From Coriobacteriaceae bacterium (GTDB lineage: Bacteria > Actinomycetota > Coriobacteriia > Coriobacteriales > Eggerthellaceae): a stretch of 5,513 nt of DNA. Positions 1 through 5,513 of this stretch are shown here, one piece after another; position 1 is the stretch's first letter; each line of letters starts with the position of its first letter. Location: contig SUUF01000082.1 of assembly GCA_015062635.1 (NCBI GenBank), forward strand, positions 1-5,513, given 5' to 3'. The translations under genes and the position numbers were made by a program. The notes below the pieces were generated by a model. The model was not told the origin of the DNA. It saw only the letters and a list, made by a program, of their open reading frames with translations, and searched no databases.

Positions 1-902
1 GCCTCGACGTCGTCCTTCATCTCCTGCAGCAGGGCTTCCGCACCGGGCTTGAAGAGGTGCTTGAAGCGGCCCTGCGGCTTGAGGAAGTCCTCCAACGGCA
101 CGAGGTTCTTCTCGCGCACCGGGGTGAGCGTCCACTTGCCATCCTCGATCTCGAACAGCGGCCAGAACTTGGAGTTCACGGCCAGGCGGCAGATCTCGGC
201 GGTCTGGTCGGAAGCCAGGCGCCAGCCACGCGGGCACGGCGCGAGGACGTTCAGGAACGCCGGGCCGTCAACCTCGATGGCCTTCTCGGCCTTCTTGGTG
301 AGGTCGGTCCAGTGGCCCACCGTGGTCTGCGCGCAGTACTTGATGCCGTGCGCGGCCATGATGGAGGTGAGGTCCTTGCGCACCTGCGGCTTGCCGAGCT
401 GGCATTTGCCAACCTCGGAGGTGGTGGCCCAGGCGCCCTTCGGGGTGGCCGAGGAACGCTGGATGCCGGTGTTCATGTATGCGCCGTTGTCGTAGCACAC
501 ATACACCATGTCGTGGCCGCGCTCCATGGCGCCAGACAGCGACTGCAGGCCGATGTCATAGGTGCCGCCGTCGCCACCGAAGGCGATGAACTTGATCTTC
601 TTGTCAGCGGGGATCTTGCCGGAGCGCTGGAGGGCCTTGAAGGCGGCCTCGACGCCGGAAGTGGTGGCACCCGCGTTCTCGAACGCGTTGTGGATCCACG
701 GCACGTTCCAAGAGCTGTACGGGAAGATCGAGGTGGAAACCTCGAGGCAGCCCGTGGCATTGCCCACGACGATATCGTACTTCTCGGGGTCGGCGGACAG
801 CAGGACCTGACGGACCGCAATGGCGGCACCGCAGCCGCCGCACAGACGATGTCCGGGAGCAAGGCCCTCGCGCCGGGTGGAGAGTTCTTTGATGTTAGCC
901 AT
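1..902 (-). CDS. porB: 2-oxoacid (pyruvate):ferredoxin oxidoreductase, beta subunit (3' end cut by window)
   Basis: This is the thiamine diphosphate (TPP) subunit of the cytoplasmic enzyme that oxidises pyruvate with CoA to acetyl-CoA and CO2 and reduces ferredoxin. The reading frame stays open from the ATG at 902 to the left edge, giving 300 full codons. Family members are usually a little over 300 residues, so only a short tail should be missing. CGGCG at residues 21-25 gives Cys21 and Cys24. With Cys52 (ATGC) and Cys223 (APCPRGW) they form the four-cysteine set expected for the cluster nearest TPP. The TPP/Mg motif runs from Gly110-Asp111-Gly112 to Asn139 within YDNGAYMNTG. The start lies 11 bases after the alpha stop. 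An AAGGGG ribosome binding site (910-915) overlaps that stop, which suggests translational coupling. Assignment to the family is firm. Pyruvate as substrate is inferred from the family and the alpha subunit. Confidence 0.95.
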   Translation of the reverse strand, partial: MANIKELSTRREGLAPGHRLCGGCGAAIAVRQVLLSADPEKYDIVVGNATGCLEVSTSIFPYSSWNVPWIHNAFENAGATTSGVEAAFKALQRSGKIPADKKIKFIAFGGDGGTYDIGLQSLSGAMERGHDMVYVCYDNGAYMNTGIQRSSATPKGAWATTSEVGKCQLGKPQVRKDLTSIMAAHGIKYCAQTTVGHWTDLTKKAEKAIEVDGPAFLNVLAPCPRGWRLASDQTAEICRLAVNSKFWPLFEIEDGKWTLTPVREKNLVPLEDFLKPQGRFKHLFKPGAEALLQEMKDDVE

Positions 903-913
903 TTACTCGCCCC

Positions 914-2098
914 TTACTCTTCAATGCCCAGGTAGATGAGCTCGCTGTTCTTGCCAGCCTCGGCGCGCTGCTCGAGCTCGGCGTACACCTGCTTCATCTG
1001 GTCGAGCGTGATGTCCGCGCCGCCCAAGCCGACGATGTAGCTCGTCACGGGAGCGGTCACGCCGCCATCCATGAGGGCCGACTTGGTCTCCATGGCAACC
1101 GGGCCTTCGCACGCGCCCATGGAATCGGAACGGTCGAGGATGGCGATGGCCTTGGCGTTCTTGCACGCCTCGGCGATCTGCTTGCCCGGGAACGGACGGA
1201 ACACGCGCGGACGGACGACGCCGCACTTCACGCCCTGCTCGCGGAGCAGGCGGGCAGCATAACGGGCATTGCCGGCGCAGGAGCCGACGGTGACGATGAT
1301 GTAATCGGCATCCTCGGTGCCCCAGCTGTCGACGAGGTCGAACTCGCGGCCGACGATGGCGCCCCATTCCTTGCCATACTTCTCGATGACGTCGGCAGCA
1401 CCCTCGATGGCGCGACGATGGGCCATCTTGGTGCGCATGTACATGTTGCCGATGTTGGCGAAGTTGCCGTGCGAAACCGGGTTCTCGGTGTCGAGCAGCG
1501 GGTACAGCGGGGTGTACTCGCCCACGAAATCCTTCACCGTCTGGTCTTCCTCGAGCACGCAGCGCTCCATGGCATGCGTGGTGGTGAAGCCGTCGAGCGC
1601 GGTGATGACCGGCAGCAGCACGTTCGGGTCCTCGGCCACCTTGAAGGCGATGACGGTGTTGTCATAGGCCTCCTGGGCGGTCTCGGCGAAGAACATGATC
1701 CAGCCCGCGTCGCGCACGCCCATGATGTCGGAGTGGTCGCAGTGGATGTTGATGGGAGCCGAAATCGTGCGGTTCGCATTCGCCATGACGATGGGCAGGC
1801 GCATGCCGGCAGCGATGGGCAGCTCCTCCCACATGTAGGCCAGGCCCTGCGAGCTCGTAGCCGTCGCCACGCGCGCGCCGGCCGCAGCAGCGCCGATGCA
1901 GGCGGACATCGCGGAATGCTCGGACTCCACGGTCACGAATTCCGTGTTCACCTTGCCGTCGGCGACGAACTTCGCGTAGGTCTCGACGATCGTGGTCTGC
2001 GGGGTGATGGGGTAAGCGGCCATCACGTCGGGGTCGACCTGGCGCATGGCGTTGGCTACCATCTGGTTACCGGTAGCGGAGAAAGCTTCTTTACTCAC
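914..2098 (-). CDS. porA: 2-oxoacid (pyruvate):ferredoxin oxidoreductase, alpha subunit
   Basis: This is the 394-residue catalytic partner of the beta subunit, forming the TPP and substrate pocket. The N-terminal pyrimidine-binding domain shows YPITPQT (29-35), VESEHSAM (57-64, with Glu60 the likely cofactor-activating glutamate) and TSSQGL (81-86). MANANRTISAPINIHCDHSD (105-124) matches the PorA pattern, and Arg110 corresponds to the arginine that contacts the pyruvate carboxylate in characterised enzymes. The C-terminal domain (about 265-394) has the expected VTVGSCAGNARYAARLL stretch and a RPRVFRPFP segment. Length is normal for a four-subunit enzyme. The start is GTG, not ATG. It overlaps the end of the delta gene by 8 bases and sits 6 bases after a near-perfect Shine-Dalgarno, which fixes the choice. 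Isovalerate- or oxoglutarate-type relatives are the alternatives, but the NRTISAPIN segment favours pyruvate. Confidence 0.95.
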   Translation of the reverse strand: MSKEAFSATGNQMVANAMRQVDPDVMAAYPITPQTTIVETYAKFVADGKVNTEFVTVESEHSAMSACIGAAAAGARVATATSSQGLAYMWEELPIAAGMRLPIVMANANRTISAPINIHCDHSDIMGVRDAGWIMFFAETAQEAYDNTVIAFKVAEDPNVLLPVITALDGFTTTHAMERCVLEEDQTVKDFVGEYTPLYPLLDTENPVSHGNFANIGNMYMRTKMAHRRAIEGAADVIEKYGKEWGAIVGREFDLVDSWGTEDADYIIVTVGSCAGNARYAARLLREQGVKCGVVRPRVFRPFPGKQIAEACKNAKAIAILDRSDSMGACEGPVAMETKSALMDGGVTAPVTSYIVGLGGADITLDQMKQVYAELEQRAEAGKNSELIYLGIEE

Positions 2099-2423
2099 CG
2101 TAAACCTCCTTCGCCTCGGACTCGGTGATCATCTTGAGGGCGCCGAACTTGCACTCGTTGACGCAGACGCCGCAGCCCTTGCAGTGATCGTAGTCGATGC
2201 CGGTCATTTCCTTGTCCACCGTGATGATGGACGCATCCGGGCAGTACACCCAGCACAGCATGCAGTTCTTGCAGGCATCCTTGTCCCAGATGGGACGCTG
2301 GCTGCGCCAGCCGCCCGTGAGGTACTTCACGGAGTTGCCGCCGTCGGGGATGACGAAGCCGATGGGAAGCTCGGACGGCTTCCAGGTTGTCTCCTTGGTG
2401 ACGTCGAATTCGGGATATGCCAT
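2091..2423 (-). CDS. porD: 2-oxoacid (pyruvate):ferredoxin oxidoreductase, delta subunit (2x[4Fe-4S] ferredoxin-like)
   Basis: This 110-residue subunit passes electrons from the TPP/Fe-S centre of alpha-beta to soluble ferredoxin. Two classic 4Fe-4S motifs are visible. The first is Cys51-x2-Cys54-x2-Cys57-x3-Cys61-Pro and the second is Cys81-x2-Cys84-x2-Cys87-x3-Cys91. All eight cysteines are intact. The first 45 or so residues precede the clusters and include the GGWRSQRPIWD segment typical of PorD, which separates it from a free ferredoxin. Size is normal. The ATG at 2423-2421 shares one base with the TAA stop of gamma (TAATG). The strong ribosome binding site is at 2433-2440, 10 bases upstream. 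The 3' end overlaps porA by 8 bases. The gene order gamma-delta-alpha-beta is the classical one for four-subunit enzymes. Confidence 0.95.
   Translation of the reverse strand: MAYPEFDVTKETTWKPSELPIGFVIPDGGNSVKYLTGGWRSQRPIWDKDACKNCMLCWVYCPDASIITVDKEMTGIDYDHCKGCGVCVNECKFGALKMITESEAKEVYGE
2105..2112 (-). promoter_or_regulatory. Shine-Dalgarno that decides the GTG start of porA
   Basis: On the minus strand this reads GAAGGAGG, followed by a 6-base spacer and then GTG at 2098-2096. No ATG in the same frame is similarly placed, and the next residues (SKEAFSATGNQMVANA) align with the usual PorA N-terminus. The site lies inside the end of the delta gene, so ribosomes finishing delta could reinitiate on alpha. 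Confidence 0.85.
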
Positions 2424-2995
2424 TACTCGTGCACCTCCTTGTATGCGCGATCGGCGCAGTCGAGGTTGGCGTCGATCATCTCCTGCGAGAACTTCTTGCC
2501 GAAGGTGATGACGAGGCGCTTCTTCACGTTCTCGATGGGAATGAGGCCCGTGACCGCCGAAAGGGCGCCGACGATCGGCGTGTTCGGCATGTCCTTCTTG
2601 ATGGTGGCAAGCGCGATGCCGGTGGCGTCGACGGTGGCGACGCGCATCGTGTCGGGGGCGCCCAGCGCCTTGCGGGCGTCGGCCGGGGTCATCTCGGTGT
2701 TCAGGATGATGACGCCGTCTTCGGGCACGCCCTCGAGCACATCGACGGTGTCGAGCAGCGTGTCGTCAAGCACGATGACGATGCTCGGGTTGGTGATGTT
2801 GTTATGCACCTCGATCGGCACCGGCGAAATGCGCGTGTAAGCCTTCAGCGGGGCTCCCATGCGTTCCGGGCCGTACTCGGGCATGGCCTGAATGTAGGCG
2901 TCGTCCAGCAGCGCGGTGTCGGCGACCAGCTTCGCCGCAGTAACGGCACCCTGGCCGGCACGCGCATGCCAACGGATTTCTGTCAGCTGAGACAT
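2423..2995 (-). CDS. porG: 2-oxoacid (pyruvate):ferredoxin oxidoreductase, gamma subunit
   Basis: This 190-residue subunit is the first gene of the operon and corresponds to the gamma domain of single-chain pyruvate:ferredoxin oxidoreductases, which helps form the CoA-binding side of the enzyme. The N-terminus EIRWHARAGQGAVTAAKLVA (6-25) carries the family's glycine-rich loop (Gly14-Gln15-Gly16). EYGPERMGAP (40-49) is the second signature of this family. Length is normal for a free gamma subunit. The ATG at 2995-2993 follows a purine-rich GAGGAGAGGT stretch (2996-3005). Its AGGAG core is only about 4 bases from the ATG, which is rather tight, but no better start exists before the conserved N-terminus. 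A TATAAT box about 42 bases upstream suggests this gene opens the transcript. Confidence 0.95.
   Translation of the reverse strand: MSQLTEIRWHARAGQGAVTAAKLVADTALLDDAYIQAMPEYGPERMGAPLKAYTRISPVPIEVHNNITNPSIVIVLDDTLLDTVDVLEGVPEDGVIILNTEMTPADARKALGAPDTMRVATVDATGIALATIKKDMPNTPIVGALSAVTGLIPIENVKKRLVITFGKKFSQEMIDANLDCADRAYKEVHE
2433..2440 (-). promoter_or_regulatory. Shine-Dalgarno of porD inside the porG 3' end
   Basis: AAGGAGGT on the minus strand, about 10 bases before the delta ATG. It lies inside the last codons of gamma and supports the overlapping TAATG start and coupled translation. Confidence 0.8.
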
Positions 2996-3004
2996 ACCTC
3001 TCCT

Positions 3005-3020
3005 CTCAATACGTACTCAG
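3005..3020. repeat. Imperfect palindrome in the por leader
   Basis: CTCAATACGTACTCAG is symmetric around TACGTA, with 12 of 16 positions matching its own reverse complement. It lies between the predicted -10 box and the porG ribosome binding site, so it would be in the untranslated leader. It could be an operator or a weak hairpin. Such short symmetry can also occur by chance. Confidence 0.25.
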
Positions 3021-3036
3021 GTTATAGACAACGCGA

Positions 3037-3065
3037 ATTATACTATGTGCACACGCCCCTGCCGC
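3037..3065 (-). promoter_or_regulatory. Candidate sigma-70-type promoter of porGDAB
   Basis: A consensus TATAAT (-10) is read on the minus strand at 3042-3037. It would put the transcription start near 3030 and give a leader of about 35 bases. The -35 position at 17-base spacing reads GCGGCA, matching TTGACA at only three positions, so an activator or an alternative element may be needed. An 8-base palindrome, TGTGCACA (3046-3053), sits directly upstream of the -10 box, where a regulator could act. Confidence 0.5.
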
Positions 3066-3135
3066 ACTTTAGTTCACCAGTGCAAGGTAGTATGCGGCGG
3101 TAAACGGGTCTGTCGCGCGAATCTCCACACGCCTG

Positions 3136-3158
3136 CCACGTGGTTAGATAGTTCTAAC
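3136..3158. repeat. Perfect dyad GTTAGA-N4-TCTAAC abutting CCACGTGG
   Basis: GTTAGA (3143-3148) and TCTAAC (3153-3158) are exact inverted copies separated by TAGT. An 8-base palindrome CCACGTGG (3136-3143) shares one base with the left arm. The AT-rich dyad stands out from its GC-rich surroundings and has no T-run on either side, so it looks more like a protein-binding site than a terminator. It lies about 95 bases upstream of the por -10 box. No regulator can be named. Confidence 0.4.
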
Positions 3159-3163
3159 AGGGC

Positions 3164-3200
3164 CCCGACGCGCCGCTCGGGACGCAGTGCGGAAGGCGCG
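3164..3200 (-). terminator. GC-rich hairpin potential after the membrane-protein gene (weak terminator candidate)
   Basis: Two mutually exclusive stems can form just after the TAA at 3209-3207. One pairs 3195-3200 with 3169-3174 (GGCGCG/CGCGCC, 6 pairs). The other pairs 3177-3181 with 3164-3168 (TCGGG/CCCGA, 5 pairs). Neither is followed by a U-tract, so a standard intrinsic terminator is not clear, and transcription could continue into the por operon or stop by Rho. Confidence 0.2.
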
Positions 3201-3206
3201 GATGGC

Positions 3207-5375
3207 TTAGGTCCAGAACAGGAACGTCTGCATCAGGCCCTGGTAGGCCCAGGGGTAGGCGTCCGAGATCCAGCCGGTTTCGGGCACGAGGCACACGAGC
3301 GCGGAATACAGCAGGCTCAACCCCACGAGCACGACGAGGAACCGCTGCATCAGCAGCCACTCGTGCGACCATGCATCGAGGCTCTCGTTCGCGATGAACA
3401 CGACGAGCACCGCCGCCGCCAGGAACAGGAAGCTGAAGTCGGCATAGTAGCGCTGCAGGATGCCCGCCGCCTCGCCATCGAGGCAGCACAGCAGCACGCC
3501 GAGCGCGAGCATCAACACGACGGCCGCGGCGACGGTGTGGGTCTTGCGCGAGCGGATGCGCATCTTCAGCACGGGACGCACGAAGAAGACGGCCCACAAG
3601 ATGGGCAGGCAGGCGAAGATGCCGCCGAACGTGACCTCGCGGACGGTCTGCCCGGCGTAGGTGGTGGCGAAATCGACCGGCTGCAGGTATGGGAACACGC
3701 CGGTGACGTTCGGAGGTTGCAGCAGGTAGGCGAACAGCGCCGGCGCGAGGCGGCCGATGTTGAAGCCGCGTTGCGTCATGTCGTTCATCGTGAGGTTGTA
3801 GTTCGCCCCGAAATCGAAGGGGCTTCCGAACCGGGCGGCGTTGTACCACATGATGCCCGCGAACACGATGGCGTACGGCGCGAGCAGGCAGGCGAGCTCG
3901 CGCGCGCCGGCCGGGCTGAACAGGCGCCGTTCGGTAATGTATTTGCGCCAGAACAGGGGAAACGCGACCAGCGAAAGCACGACGAGCTGCGGGCGGCACC
4001 CCAGCACGAGCGCCATGCACAGCGAGCCGCCGGCATACCAGCGGCACGGGCTGCCCGACGACCTCCCCGCCATCCAGCAATACAGGCCCCACACCGAAAA
4101 CGCGAGGCCGCACGCGATGGGCAGCGAATAGAAGGTCGGGAATTTCAGCAGGTACAGCACGCCGCTGCAGAAGACGAGCGGCATCTGCAGCAACAGGAGC
4201 ACACCCTGGCTCACGCGCCTGAAATGCCGGGTCGCGAAACGCCACAGCAGCAGCGAGAGACCCGCGACGAACGCGAGGCAGGCGATGAGCACCCCGATGG
4301 CCGTGGGGAAATTCGCGCCGGTTATCAGGTAGAACGGCAGGTAGAACAGCAAGCAAGGCACCACGCCGAAATACACGTAGTAGCGGCCCTCGTAAAAGGC
4401 GGTGTCCCACTGGGCCTGCTCGCCGGTGAGCTTGGCCATCTCGTCGCGCGCGCCCTTATCGTACGGGTCGTCCATCTGCACGAGCCATTCCGGCGGCTCG
4501 ACCTCGAGCGAGAGCTGGCCATCGGCGAAGGCGCGGGCGAGCTCGGCGTACTGCTGGGCGTTGTCACCGCCCACCTCGAAGGTGTTCGCAAACGAGCGCC
4601 CATCCCATTGCCCATAGTTGTATGTCGGGGTCGCGACGCCCACCTGGTTCGAGCTGTAGAACATGAACGACGACAGCACGACCATTTCGGCAACGACGAC
4701 CGCCGCCAGAAGCCGCCGCGTCTCGCGCCGATGGTCGAGCACCTGCCGCTTGTAGACGCTCGAGCGCGGCCGGAACGCATACAGCAGCGCCAAAATGCCG
4801 GCGAGCAGCAGGAAGCGGAACCCGTTGAACGCGAAGGGGCAGCATCCGTTCAGCATGATGCGCTCGACCTTCAGGGGAAAGACGACATCCTCGCCCGTCA
4901 CCGCGACGCGGATGCTGCCGACGTAGCCGCTGGTCTCGAGCTTCACGTAATGGCTGCGTTCGACGTTCGTCGTCACCGCAATCTCGGGGACGCCGGTCGC
5001 GTAGTCGTTGTCGTAGAAGTAGCTGGCATGGGCGCTGTCGGTGAACTGGATGGAAACGGGCACCACCTGCGCCGGCTGGCCGTCGGCGAACTCGATGACG
5101 ATGTTGTCGACCTGCTTGTTCACGTCGTCGAACACCACCGATTTCGCGGCGACCGTGAACAGGAACAGGCCGTCTTCGGTTTGCGGCAACTGCCCGTCCA
5201 GCTGGCTTGTCAGGTCGATGGGATCGTTGCCGGCGGTGGTGAAGTAATTCACGTTGAATACGAAAACCTCGGCGAGCAGCGCGATCGCCAATATCGCGGC
5301 CACCCGCGCAAGCACATGGCGCGCCCAATCGCGCTGTGCCGTTTCCGTCTTCTGAGTCTGCAACATGCGCGCCAT
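3207..5375 (-). CDS. Large multi-pass membrane protein, GT-C glycosyltransferase-like
   Basis: This 722-residue protein cannot be named. A short basic N-terminus leads into a first membrane helix (about 22-42). A soluble, beta-rich segment without hydrophobic runs follows (about 43-183), probably outside the membrane. Further likely helices lie near 184-201, 222-241, 336-353, 357-378, 388-409, 413-434, 447-476, 494-511, 584-599, 614-632, 645-663 and 676-697. The loop after the third helix holds GGDNAQQYAELARAFADGQL (269-288), then MDDPYDKGARDE (301-312) and WDTAFYEGRYYVYFG (323-337) just before the next helix. An acidic residue (Asp271) in an early outer loop and a polytopic body resemble GT-C enzymes, which transfer sugars from lipid carriers. 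That role is inferred from layout, not proven. An in-frame ATG at 5366-5364 (residue 4) is an equally good start, because a TATAAT box overlaps the first ATG and no clear ribosome binding site is present. The gene ends 211 bases before porG and has no evident link to it. Confidence 0.85.
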   Translation of the reverse strand: MARMLQTQKTETAQRDWARHVLARVAAILAIALLAEVFVFNVNYFTTAGNDPIDLTSQLDGQLPQTEDGLFLFTVAAKSVVFDDVNKQVDNIVIEFADGQPAQVVPVSIQFTDSAHASYFYDNDYATGVPEIAVTTNVERSHYVKLETSGYVGSIRVAVTGEDVVFPLKVERIMLNGCCPFAFNGFRFLLLAGILALLYAFRPRSSVYKRQVLDHRRETRRLLAAVVVAEMVVLSSFMFYSSNQVGVATPTYNYGQWDGRSFANTFEVGGDNAQQYAELARAFADGQLSLEVEPPEWLVQMDDPYDKGARDEMAKLTGEQAQWDTAFYEGRYYVYFGVVPCLLFYLPFYLITGANFPTAIGVLIACLAFVAGLSLLLWRFATRHFRRVSQGVLLLLQMPLVFCSGVLYLLKFPTFYSLPIACGLAFSVWGLYCWMAGRSSGSPCRWYAGGSLCMALVLGCRPQLVVLSLVAFPLFWRKYITERRLFSPAGARELACLLAPYAIVFAGIMWYNAARFGSPFDFGANYNLTMNDMTQRGFNIGRLAPALFAYLLQPPNVTGVFPYLQPVDFATTYAGQTVREVTFGGIFACLPILWAVFFVRPVLKMRIRSRKTHTVAAAVVLMLALGVLLCCLDGEAAGILQRYYADFSFLFLAAAVLVVFIANESLDAWSHEWLLMQRFLVVLVGLSLLYSALVCLVPETGWISDAYPWAYQGLMQTFLFWT

Positions 5376-5403
5376 TATAGCGAAATCCCGCGCGGCGGTT
5401 CAC
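5374..5403 (-). promoter_or_regulatory. Candidate promoter overlapping the membrane-protein start (possible leaderless mRNA)
   Basis: The minus strand reads TATAAT at 5379-5374, and its last two bases are the AT of the nominal ATG. An upstream GTGAAC (5403-5398) at 18-base spacing gives a weak -35 that shares TGA with the consensus. A transcript from this box would start about 7 bases downstream, at 5367-5366, exactly at the in-frame ATG of codon 4. That layout is typical of leaderless genes. Confidence 0.4.
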
Positions 5404-5435
5404 CGTGCGCCACCGCAACGCCGGGTGCGTGGGAA

Positions 5436-5512
5436 ATTAATGCACAAAGTTCACGCGCGGAAATTCCCGACCTGGGCTTTTGCATGCGGGAAGCTGAAGT
5501 TTGCGCATTAAT
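5436..5512. repeat. Imperfect long-arm inverted repeat (TTTGyGCATTAAT)
   Basis: The left arm 5436-5451 (ATTAATGCACAAAGTT) and right arm 5497-5512 (AAGTTTGCGCATTAAT) pair at 14 of 16 positions across a 45-base spacer. As a motif, TTTGTGCATTAAT on the minus strand and TTTGCGCATTAAT on the plus strand differ at one base and point outwards. It lies upstream of the membrane-protein gene, about 60 bases before its presumed promoter, and runs to the window edge. A pair of operator sites for one regulator between divergent genes would fit. No gene to the right can be seen. Confidence 0.45.
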
Positions 5513-5513
5513 G

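Noticed and set aside
57..935. Long plus-strand open frame (292 codons) opposite porB
   Set aside because: It is antisense to a gene whose motifs are unmistakable. Its product is rich in Gly, Ala, Arg, Val and Leu without recognisable domains, as expected from the reverse frame of GC-rich coding DNA.
1418..2840. Plus-strand open frames opposite porA, porD and porG (1418-2128 and 2046-2840)
   Set aside because: They lie opposite well-supported por genes, have biased low-complexity composition rich in His, Gly, Val and Asp, and lack credible ribosome binding sites.
3154..4410. 418-codon minus-strand open frame overlapping the membrane-protein gene
   Set aside because: It is a shifted frame of the same strand, very rich in Arg, Ala and Pro. 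The main frame instead gives regular hydrophobic helices and a sensible protein.
4564..5418. 284-codon minus-strand open frame starting upstream of the membrane-protein start
   Set aside because: Its Arg-rich, repetitive composition and overlap with the N-terminal half of the membrane protein mark it as a frame shadow of GC-rich DNA.
5511..5513. ATG at the right edge as the start of a divergent plus-strand gene
   Set aside because: Only the start triplet is inside the window, no clear ribosome binding site precedes it, and the bases are mostly part of the inverted repeat arm, so it cannot be supported.
1..5513. CRISPR arrays, tRNA or rRNA genes, insertion sequences
   Set aside because: I saw no regularly spaced repeats, no tRNA-like cloverleaf segments, no rRNA-like stretches and no transposase motifs. 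Almost the whole window is accounted for by five coding genes.

Overview
The window is GC-rich and densely coded, and every supported gene lies on the minus strand. It holds an anaerobic core-metabolism operon and one large membrane-protein gene upstream of it. Oxygen-sensitive ferredoxin-linked 2-oxoacid oxidation, high GC and strong AAGGAGG-type ribosome binding sites point to an anaerobic bacterium. My best guess is a high-GC anaerobic actinobacterium (Coriobacteriia-like), but this comes from general protein character and composition, not from a marker gene.

Layout in the direction of transcription (right to left). Positions 5376-5513 are non-coding and carry an imperfect long inverted repeat with outward-facing TTTGyGCATTAAT arms. 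Positions 5375-3207 encode a 722-residue multi-pass membrane protein with a large extracytoplasmic domain and GT-C glycosyltransferase-like features. A TATAAT box overlaps its nominal start codon, so the transcript may be leaderless and begin at the fourth codon. Positions 3206-2996 are a 211-bp intergenic region with GC-rich hairpin potential, a perfect GTTAGA/TCTAAC dyad, a TATAAT -10 box and a short leader.

From 2995 to the left edge runs a four-gene operon in the order gamma, delta, alpha, beta (porG-porD-porA-porB). It encodes a heterotetrameric 2-oxoacid:ferredoxin oxidoreductase, most likely pyruvate:ferredoxin oxidoreductase. The genes overlap or nearly touch: TAATG at gamma/delta, an 8-base overlap at delta/alpha with a GTG start, and an 11-base gap at alpha/beta. 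The beta gene runs off the left edge at about codon 301, close to the expected end of the family.

The four subunits form one enzyme. Alpha and beta bind thiamine diphosphate and substrate, gamma supplies the CoA-side domain, and electrons pass from the beta 4Fe-4S cluster through the two delta clusters to ferredoxin. The membrane protein has no obvious functional link to this enzyme and probably belongs to cell-envelope metabolism. The least explained parts are the two intergenic regions and the membrane protein.
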